Positions 55,986 through 64,000 of a stretch of DNA of 64,000 nt are shown piece after piece. Each line of letters opens with the position of its first letter. Within the stretch, counting starts at the first letter, position 1. The notes beneath the pieces are model-generated. The model ran no database searches, was not told the origin of the DNA, and saw only the letters and a list, made by a program, of their open reading frames with translations. The stretch is from Adiantum capillus-veneris (taxonomy: Eukaryota > Streptophyta > Polypodiopsida > Polypodiales > Pteridaceae): positions 80,568,025 through 80,632,024 of the forward strand of contig CM043958.1 of assembly GCA_014529385.2 (NCBI GenBank). Reading direction: 5' to 3'. The position numbers and the translations under genes were made by a program.

Positions 55986-56677
55986 GTATTATTTGATTAT
56001 ATAATTTGGACACGTGTCCTCTTTTTCCTCTTTGAGAGAAAGAACTTAATTATTTATATTTATGCATTTAATTCTCATTGGACCCCTTTAACGCCTATCC
56101 AATAGGATTCAAGCACATCGTGAGGGCCAAATGGGGAGGCTCTTGACATGTGTCTTTTATGCTTCTTAAGAGATCATGTTTGAATTGAAAACTTCAAGCA
56201 CCTTACTCATTTAAGCATGAAAATTTTTTATGTCTCTTGAGAGATCATGTTTGAATTGAACACTTCAAGAACCTTAGTAATTTAAGCATGAGAAGCACCT
56301 CAAGCTTGGTCAAGGTTCCCACAAACACCTTAAGCACCTTAGTTAGCAAGCACGCCAAGCACCTCATGCTTGGGTAGGATTCCCACCTCAAGGTCAGAGC
56401 CTAAGGTCATTGCCTAAGGTCAAGGGACTTTTTAACACTAACTTTTGGAGGTCTTTAATGAATCTAACCCTAAGGTCTTTAAGCTCCATTAGGTAGCATT
56501 GCTCTTTAACGGACCATCTCTCATTTGGACTCCTTTAACCTTGGCCCTGTGTTGAGACAGGTCCATCAGCACATGTCTATATTATCTAACCCTTGTTCCC
56601 ATTTATTCTCCCACATTAAATGATCAGATTAATATGAGAAAATCATTTGGGTTGGTTAGATATTAGATTTTATGACA
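55587..56677 (-). repeat. B1 5' LTR, outer part
   Basis: Starts AACACCTTCAAAGG on the plus strand, contains the CT tract 55927-55983 and ends TTTTATGACA. Same orientation as 41449-42892 and the continuation of 48161-48467, minus about 90 bp lost at the B2 junction. Confidence 0.86.
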
Positions 56678-56890
56678 ATGAAGGCATCAACTCTGCTCCA
56701 ATGGCATTACCCACGCTATTAAACCTTTTCCCAATTGCGGCCATATGTAAATGCCAACCCACCTCTCCCTTTTATTCCCCCTTGCGGATTCCTATGACAA
56801 CGACTTAATTTTGTATTAGTATGGGATCAAGTCCTCCATGCATGCCAAATGTTAGGCCGGAGGAACCTTACTTCAAATATTGAAGGGGTG
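56678..56890. other. Flanking DNA, nothing recognised
   Basis: Sequence right of B1; no frame or repeat recognised. Confidence 0.5.
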
Positions 56891-57660
56891 TATATGTCTG
56901 ATTGAAAATGATGTAACTATTCGTATCGACATGCGGAATGGGGTTCTATAAAGAGCTTGTATATGATGTATGATTTCTTTGTATTTTTTGATGGATGACT
57001 ATCTATGCCCATAATGTCCCTTCTCTTTGCAATTGTAATAATTCCATGGTAAATCCCTAGCTCTACCTCTTCCAACCCTCGTTTGCCCTTGATACATAGC
57101 ACTCAACCTCAATTCTTGCAGGCTTTGTCATGTAGGGGTTATGCACTTGTGTGGTAGTCACCACATTGTAGCCCAATACACCTTGCTCTATCTTCTCCTT
57201 CATTATTTGACTCTTTTTTCAAGTAATCACCACAGAAACATTGTAGTTCTCTAGACTTTAGGTTATAGACAAGCCATGAATTTTTCTAACTTGAAATTCT
57301 CTCCATTCTCTAATTGCATAGTTGTTGCCAATTCTATCCAACATGCTTCAAATTTACCCAAAAAAGTATTAAAATCATCACTTACATATTGTTGGATAGC
57401 CTTCAATTTCACGTCCATATCAATTGGAGAGACCTTTTTCCAAAAGAAATTGAGCGATCATGCCTGCTTAGGTTCTTCATCCAGTGCATCATTTAAATGC
57501 TCTCCATTTGCTAGTTGCATCGCCATTGCCAATTTTATCCAACATGCTTCAAATTTATCAAAAAAAATATTAAAATCATCACTTACATATTGTTTGATAG
57601 CCTTCAAATTCACGTCCAGGATAGACCTCTTTCCAAAAGTATTGAAGAAATAAAGTCGGT
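56891..57660 (-). pseudogene. Gag-like remnant with internal duplication
   Basis: On the minus strand two similar blocks follow one another: QYVSDDFNIFFDKFEACWIK (about 57620-57500) and QYVSDDFNTFLGKFEACWIE (about 57420-57300). Further downstream, near 57030, one frame reads YYNCKEKGHYGH, a zinc knuckle that has lost its first and last Cys. The order, gag-like block then knuckle, fits a retroelement gag. Stops and frame changes are present. The lineage is not clear. Confidence 0.45.
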
Positions 57661-58024
57661 CATGCTGCTTAGGTTCTCCACCCAGTGCATCATATCCAAG
57701 GGCATAGTCTACAAATTATTTTCATCATTCAATGAATAAGGGATAGTAGGTATAGCTCAAGTCCATTTGTCCCAATTCTATCTTCACCAGTGAAGAAAGG
57801 TCCATAGCTTCATGATGCCAAAAGTAGGCCTCTCTATTGCTCAAAGATCCCACAACACCCCAATTCACTTGAAAATTTCCACACAAACACCAAGAATTTT
57901 GTACCATGCTTAGATTGCACACCAAAACCTAAGCAACATGCTCATAGGCACACCCTTGATTGTAAATGCAAAGTTGATCATAGCCAAAAACACACACACT
58001 CATCATTGGTCTCTCCCCTACACA

Positions 58025-58027
<3 letters not shown>

Positions 58028-58073
<46 letters not shown>
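58028..58073. repeat. CT microsatellite
   Basis: Uninterrupted CT tract. Confidence 0.95.
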
Positions 58074-58078
<5 letters not shown>

Positions 58079-58437
58079 ACAAAAACGGCCCAAGGGGCTC
58101 ACACACATACACAACCAGCACAATATGCCAAAGAGAATTAGAATAGATGATAGGGTGGAGATGATGAAAGCGGTGTTCAATTTGGCTATGGAAAGCTTTA
58201 GTTATAGGTTCTAGATGGTTACACAATAGAGCTATATCTCCCTCTGCCTTTGCACCAAAAAACTCCTCCCCAAATAGTCCTTCTACCTGTGTTTTTTTTC
58301 TTGCCTTAAAAAATATAACGTTCTTTGGACATATATACCCTCTCTACCTTTGGACTTTGAGTATGCACGCATGCAAAGGCACTCTATTTTAGGCTCAACT
58401 TATGCTTTACTTTGTCTCCAAGTCGTGGGAAGGGGTA

Positions 58438-58556
58438 GGGAAAGGTCGTCCAGTGACCTTTCCTCGTAATATGTGTGACCCCATGGCGACCGGCGGAGGC
58501 CGGGAGCCGTGGGGGAGCACATATTACGTGGGAAAGATCACTGGACGACCTTTCCC
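58438..58556. repeat. Foldback element, 38-bp arms
   Basis: GGGAAAGGTCGTCCAGTGA at the left pairs with TCACTGGACGACCTTTCCC at the right. Pairing continues to ATATGTG/CACATAT with about two mismatches and one indel. The loop of about 42 bases is GC-rich. No target duplication could be defined; a MITE or hairpin transcript is possible. Confidence 0.75.
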
Positions 58557-60050
58557 GGCCGTCAAGTGTCCAGGGGAGTAGGGCCAATGAGTGTTCTCTG
58601 ACCAAACTCAGGCTGAGTTGCTAGCGCCCGCAGCTCCTGGATCGCTTTACAGTACCATGCGATGATGCAGGGCCCAGGCCGTCGTGCTCAACTACAGGCC
58701 TCATGTGCTACAAGCCGTCCCGCTCAGCTTCACCAGTAAATTCTTTCCGAGCACTGACTTGGCAGAGATCCAATGGTTACGGCTGCTAACTTACGTAAAG
58801 TAATGTTGACAAGATGGGTGGTGTAGATTAGCTGCAGTGAACTGAGCGAAGACAACTTTCTGCATGCTAAGGTGGCGCACAATAATTGGCAATCATTGCC
58901 ATGCACATTACATGTGCTGAGTTGTCTCACATAAGACGGCGCTGGGCAGAAATTACCGCCTGTAATAGCTAGTAGATGAAGGGCCTTGATTGCGTGCCCT
59001 GCGACCCTGGACCTTGACGGGAGGTGGTGTTGGCTCTCCTTCAATAGAAGTTTTGGGTCATTTTTGAGCTTGAAGGACCCTTGGTCACTTTGCGTGTAAA
59101 ATCCCTCACTGGCTCCACCCAACCACAAAACCATCGATAGATGCCCGCCAATTGGCAGAGCCCCACCAACATAACACCCATGTGCACACCCAAGAGGAGG
59201 AGGGAGGGTTCACCATAACCAACGCAAGAAGGGAGAGTCTCTTTTATAAGACACCCATGAGAGGTTACCATGCTTTACATATAGTGTTGATATTCAAAAC
59301 AAAAGTCCGCAAGTGGGTTATATACAATGTCTCTTGAACCTCCTTTGGAGACTCGCAAAATTTCCCAATTTTGGTTTATTTTGGGCACACATTTAGTGAC
59401 CTATAACTTTTGGTCATGGATTTAAACACTAAGTAGTAAAGAATGGTCATCAACTTCCATATTGGACTTTAGGTTGCTATTCGATTTTAGGTGTGAGAAT
59501 CCACCGTGCTCTTCTTAATTCTAGAGCACCCACACCAGCTTGGCTCACAAAAATTGATGAAAATAAAAAATTGATCCCTATCCCTGTTCACTGTCAACTT
59601 GGATCATGAATCTTTCTGTGCATACAAATATGATTGGTGAGTTGTCAATCACGTCTTGCAATTCACATCAAACACTGATAGCCGATTTTCGGAAATCAAA
59701 GAAAAAAAAAGGTTTATTTTTCTTTTGTCGGAGCCTCGGCGACACCGTTGGAAGGCTCGGCAATGCGTGGTCAACCTCACGGCCCTGGCTTTTACTGGCA
59801 TGGCCTCGTCACATGCCCCCCCCTTGATTGGCTGATCTTATCAATCTCATGCCCTCGCTCGTCCATACCCTAGCATAACAAGCTGCCCTCGATTTCACAG
59901 GCCACCATCTCTCTCTCTCCCTCTTGTTTTATTTCCCTGGCGGGCCGTCATAATTCTCTGTCTCTTTTTCACTATCTCTCTTTCTCCATCTCTCCCCCCC
60001 ATTGATCCAGTTCTCTTCCCCTCTCTGGAGAAATGGCCCTGCGGGCATCG
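58557..60050. other. Stretch without recognised gene
   Basis: A 134-codon minus-strand frame (58730-59134) has no recognisable domain. The rest is unremarkable apart from rising pyrimidine content toward 59900. Confidence 0.45.
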
Positions 60051-60051
60051 A

Positions 60052-60062
60052 ATGAAATATCC

Positions 60063-60145
<83 letters not shown>

Positions 60146-60896
60146 CCTACACACCTCCCTCTTCCCCTCCCTCCCTTCTCGGCACCCACTTTCTCTCCCT
60201 CATCCACTCCTTCTCTCTCGCTGACAACTCGCTCTCTCTAGCTCTTGTCTCGGCTGCATGGCCGCAGGTGGCCCGGCAATCCTCTCTCTCTATCTCCCTC
60301 ATGGCCTACAAGAGGCCGAACACACACACACACACTCCCTCTCTCTCTCTAATATTCTCTCTCTCTCTTACCCACACCCGTTGACCCTCAATGACCCCCC
60401 CCCCCCCCCCCCCACCTTACTTGCCACCCTTGGCCAGTAGGAGCGGACTCGAGCACCCACCTCCCTCTCTCTCGCTTTCTCTCTTGCACTCCCTCTTTGT
60501 CGAGCCCATAGCCGCATACGAACTCTCTCTCTCCTGTCTTCTTATCCACACGCTCACCACCTCTCTCTCGCTTTCTCCCTCCCTCGCTCTCTGTGCAAGC
60601 CTATAGCCAAATATTATCTCTCTCTCTCACCCACACACCCCTCACCCTTCCCTCGGCCTCACTTTCTCCCTCCCTTGGCCCGCTATTCCTTCTCCCTCTC
60701 CCCCACCCCATTGACTCTCTCCCCTCCTCTCGTCCTTCAGCCACCATGCAAAACAGAAGATAATATTCCCTCTCTCTCTCACCACACACACCCCTTACCC
60801 CACTCAATTGCCAACCCCCCCCCCCCCCCCCTTCCCTCGCTCTCTTGTTGCAGACCCACAAGGTGCAGACCCCCCCCCCCCCCAAATCTCATTAGC

Positions 60897-60939
<43 letters not shown>

Positions 60940-61180
60940 GTTCTAGCTTGTGAAGGCGTGCAACAGTTGGCTCTCTCTCTCGCCGTAGGTCAAGGCCGGA
61001 GCCGGGGGACTCTCTACACCACAAATGGTCGGGACCCCCACCATAGTCCACCCTCCTGTGATGGCGACCATTCCCCCCCCCCCCCCCTTTCCTCTCACGC
61101 AGCGTACAAAATCCGACTTCTCGCTCCCTCACACACCCACCACCTCACCCCCCTCTCTCTCCCTCTAGAGCTCACCACAG

Positions 61181-61276
<96 letters not shown>

Positions 61277-61298
61277 GCCTCTGCGTTGCCAAACAGAA

Positions 61299-61338
<40 letters not shown>

Positions 61339-61540
61339 CATAATATTATCCCCCGTTCCCACGCACGCTCGCGCACACACATACATATACAAATACACTC
61401 ACACACCTATACATACACACACTCACGCTTACGCACTCACACATATACACACGCGCTTGCCCACATGCACCCATACATACACACACACACACACACACAC
61501 GCATATACGCACCACACATAAAATACAAAAAACCGAAAGA
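60052..61540. repeat. Pyrimidine-rich microsatellite domain
   Basis: Poly-C runs (60053-60072, about 60395-60412, 60816-60831, 60870-60884, 61074-61087), CT tracts (60073-60142, 60899-60938, 61191-61240), a CA tract (61241-61274), a TA tract (61301-61338) and CA-rich DNA to 61510. Long open frames in it are artefacts of the repeats. Confidence 0.92.
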
Positions 61541-62349
61541 ATTCTACGACTACGACGACAACGAAAAAGAAGGAGGAACCCAAATCACGCGACACCAACA
61601 CCAAAAAAGAACAAAGGCACCGAAGGCATGCCCGGGCCGACCCCGAAAAGACGTACGCACTACACTGACGGAACGGCAACCCACCATTCGCGGGTATCAT
61701 GCAATCACGACACCATTTTCAGTAAACCGTAGGTTATCATCATTATTTTTCAGTTTTCACCCACGCCTTGTAAAATTCCCAATTTGTAAATTCCCTCTCT
61801 CTAGGTGATGGTCACAAAGGCCCACCTAGAGGTTTTCATTTTTAATAACTCCCAAGACAAAGCAAGGGTCAACGACACCGGGCCCACCGCCTTGCTTTGT
61901 CTCCCCAATTAGCTTACCCTAATCAAACCAGGATTACCCTAATCCAAGCAGCCAACACCTATTAAAGGGCACTAAGAGGTCACTATCAGGTGGGGCAGTT
62001 CATGAGAGGTCAGCAGTTGGTAGAGTTTTAGTGGGAGGAATTGACACTATTGGCATCACGGAGAGGGGATTTGTGTGATGGTTTGTTTTGGGAATTGCAC
62101 CATGTGAAGAGAGCTACGTCCACCTCTCGACTCCAATGGTCGATGCACACACACACACACACCTTCTTGGTAGCAAGTTTCGCATCGTCAAGTCGTCTTT
62201 AGAGAACGCACCAAGTAGATACACCATCTCTTCTCCCTACCTCTCTATCACCATGGTGTGCCACCTCGTCGGAAGGAAGGTCATTTGTAAATACTGCAAG
62301 AAATAATTCTCCCTCACACCCCCAAGGGTTTTCATCAATTGTCAAAGCT

Positions 62350-62352
<3 letters not shown>
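61541..62352. other. Stretch with a 12-bp perfect hairpin, no gene
   Basis: GACAAAGCAAGG (61856-61867) and its exact inverse (61890-61901) flank a 22-bp loop. Frames such as 62088-62306 show no domain. Confidence 0.5.

Positions 62353-62397
<45 letters not shown>
62353..62397. repeat. CT microsatellite
   Basis: Uninterrupted CT tract ending in a T run. Confidence 0.95.
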
Positions 62398-62401
<4 letters not shown>

Positions 62402-62532
62402 CTGTGTGTGTAAGTTTGTGGTGTTCACATCACCGTGGTCTGCGTCCTAGCCACTCAAAGCTAGGTGGTGCCCCCTGTTCGCTTTACCGTGACCGGCTCG
62501 AGGCGTGCCATCGGCTCCCGGCGTTTTAGAGG

Positions 62533-62865
62533 TTGTTGGGGTTCGTGTCTCGCTTTGCTCCCGTCATTTGGTGCCCCCACGGAGGAAGGCTTCTAAGAAA
62601 CCTTCAGTTTACAATGCTGAAAGTAACGCACGCCATTAACCATGGACGAATGGCTAACTGCAGGACGAAAGAAGAGGAGACTAAGGAGGCACTAGCCGCC
62701 TTCATTGAAGTACTACTGCCAGGCTGCAATGTCGTCAGTATCCAAGAGGTAAATTCTCCATCTCGTGTTGCTCGTTCTAACCACAAATTGAGAGCATCAG
62801 GTGGGAGGCCTATGAAGTGCCATCACTGTTGTCAACCACAGCATGAGTGCCGACAGAGGAAGTGA
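62533..62865 (+). CDS. Unrecognised ORF with Cys-rich C-terminus
   Basis: 110 codons ending KCHHCCQPQHECRQRK. The Cys/His cluster could be half of a zinc-binding module, but the frame stops there. Basic and Cys-containing readings continue downstream in other frames (63010-63187, PKRRRRMQNGKPIEV). It may be a broken gene or a chance frame; no family is assigned. Confidence 0.2.
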   Translation: MLGFVSRFAPVIWCPHGGRLLRNLQFTMLKVTHAINHGRMANCRTKEEETKEALAAFIEVLLPGCNVVSIQEVNSPSRVARSNHKLRASGGRPMKCHHCCQPQHECRQRK

Positions 62866-63607
62866 AGAAAGAACGGTGAGTTTTGCTTTTGAAAACTGCG
62901 GCACTCTCATGACAGTCAGATTTTCTGTAGCACCAAGTGTTTTCTCTCTAATGCTTCGAGAGGAGTCGTCAACTACATCAACCACAAAGTCCTAAGTCTG
63001 GAAGCCTAAAGCATTTGGTGGACACAAGTGGGCCTACACTCTCTCTGGGCCTGGAGAGTTCAAATGCAGTTCGACTACCCAAGCGCCGCCGCCGCATGCA
63101 GAATGGAAAGCCGATTGAGGTAGACTCTTCTCGCCTAGTCTGTTTTGAACCTAATGTGGAGGATTGTGCGGACTACTACAAGAGGTAGAAGCATGTGGTG
63201 AAGGTGTCACTTTGTCAACACCTGAGGTACGCAACCCTAGTGGTCAAGATCCTTGCCCTACATCCGACATGGATAATAAAAATAGGCCAGAAGTATTTTC
63301 TTTCCGTTTCTTGCAACACATGCATGTAAACGTGTATATTGATAGGAAGATATTCTACCAGCAAAAGATTGTTTTCTTATTTGGAGCTAAGATGCTTGAT
63401 GTAATCCTGAGATCTCCACGTCCCATCATCTTGCCCCTTTTGGATTACTACCACTTTTTGATGTAAGCATTTTTATTCTGTTCTAGCTTTGTGATCCATT
63501 CTTTATCCTGTTTTAATCTATCCACCCAACCCTGTAAAAAGCCGCTATGAGCCGCTACTGTTATTAAGATTTAAAAAAAAAGGTTTGTAATTTCCTGAGT
63601 CACTACC
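62866..63607. other. Stretch without recognised gene
   Basis: Several short frames without domains; one of 100 codons at 63164-63466. Confidence 0.4.
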
Positions 63608-64000
63608 ATGGCAAGTGTTTCTTTCCCCACGTTCAGTGCAAAGAAGGGAGAATATCTCACCACTGACTTTTTGGATGATTTTGACATTGCTTGTGTGGTC
63701 TCCAACAAAGATGACGACGCTTCACGACTTCGAATTTTTCCTCTACTAATGAAGGTAGAGGCCAAGTCCTGGTACAATGCATTGCCCCAGGCTACCAAGA
63801 ATGCATGGAATGTTTTATGGGCTGCCTTTGTGAAGAGGTTTGGTGGAGGCACAACCTCGGAGAAGCTATGGCAGCTACTGATGAAATTGAAGTAGGGAGG
63901 TTTGCTAGAGTATGCCACCTACGAGTCCAAGTTTGTGGACTTATGGGAGAGATGGGTTGCCTCACTGGAGGAAGGTGAAGGAGTGCCAAATTTCCTAAAG
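63608..64000 (+). pseudogene. Retrotransposon gag, running off the right edge
   Basis: ATG 63608 opens MASVSFPTFSAKKGEY. The next 95 codons match the Retrotrans_gag family (AKSWYNALPQATKNAWNVLW, FVKRFGGG, EKLWQLLMKLK). A TAG at 63893 interrupts, after which the same frame continues with family-like sequence (LLEYATYESKFVDLWERW) to the end of the window. If the stop is real the copy is dead; the rest of the element lies outside. Confidence 0.75.

Larger units (their letters stand above)
41449..56677 (-). mobile_element. B1: old family B Ty3 chromovirus, minus strand
   Basis: 3' LTR 41449-42892, decayed gag-pol 43246-47741, degraded primer site about 48149-48160, and a 5' LTR in two parts (48161-48467 and 55587-56677). 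The two LTRs share a CT tract at the same place (42174-42204 and 55927-55983) and matching flanks that the B2 LTR lacks, so they belong to one element split by B2. No target duplication was found (ACTGA left, ATGAA right). Confidence 0.85.

Noticed and set aside
55575-56677. Inverted 3' LTR of B2
   Set aside because: At first sight the 3' LTR of B2 looks flipped. The CT tract and flanks match the B1 3' LTR instead, so this is the rest of the B1 5' LTR.
41444-56682. Target duplication for B1
   Set aside because: ACTGA on the left and ATGAA on the right do not match; no duplication is claimed.
58730-59134. 134-codon minus-strand ORF as a gene
   Set aside because: No domain, no splice or promoter context, and composition not clearly coding.
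62814-62865. Zinc finger of the CDCA7 or JmjC 4CXXC type
   Set aside because: Only a few Cys residues fit and the frame stops at once. Left as unrecognised.

Overview
The window is nuclear DNA of a land plant with a large, repeat-filled genome. The signs are chromodomain Ty3 retrotransposons and Ty1/copia elements primed by initiator-Met tRNA, a CACTA (En/Spm) DNA transposon with an intron-split tnp2-type transposase, a non-specific lipid transfer protein gene (a land-plant family), and long GA/CT, CA and poly-C tracts. A Penelope-like reverse transcriptase remnant would fit a fern, lycophyte or gymnosperm better than a compact angiosperm genome, but the species cannot be named from this sequence.

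Layout, left to right. 1-2576: a partial ORF, a decayed Ty3 gag-protease (358-1748) and a reverse-facing primer binding site with LTR-like DNA. 2577-11427: A1, a complete Ty3 chromovirus with two 1593-bp LTRs, one uninterrupted 1649-codon gag-pol ORF and target duplication AACTC. 12269-13900: a decayed chromovirus 3' end (integrase, chromodomain, start of LTR). 13918-15867: a decayed Penelope-like RT. It is split by a complete 7.7-kb CACTA element (15868-23564, target duplication TCT) that carries a transposase gene, a second Transposase_24-like gene and a captured fragment of a heavy-metal-associated (HMA) gene. 24455-25699: two copia remnants of one family in opposite orientation. The second is cut inside its RNase H by A2 (25700-32146, target duplication TCACG), a sister of A1 that lost its primer site and the 3' half of pol, and resumes at 32147.

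32396-37385 is the most host-like stretch: exon-like fragments, a clean nsLTP gene (35180-35566), three related foldback sequences and many GA/CT tracts. 37386-41205 is a decayed, 3'-truncated copia element. 41449-56677 is an older Ty3 element, B1, on the minus strand; a related plus-strand element, B2 (48468-55586), sits inside its 5' LTR, and a deletion removed most of the 3' LTR of B2. 56678-64000 holds a gag-like remnant, a foldback sequence, a 1.5-kb pyrimidine-rich domain and the start of another gag at the right edge.

Only A1, the two CACTA genes and the nsLTP gene read as intact. A1 could supply its own gag, protease, RT, RNase H and integrase; A2 could at most have used proteins from elsewhere. 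The CACTA transposase and its partner protein would act on the GCGTCGCTAT-rich subterminal arrays. Order of events from nesting: Ty3 remnant before A1, Penelope-like element before CACTA, plus-strand copia before minus-strand copia before A2, B1 before B2. Mismatch counts are by eye; no database search was possible.
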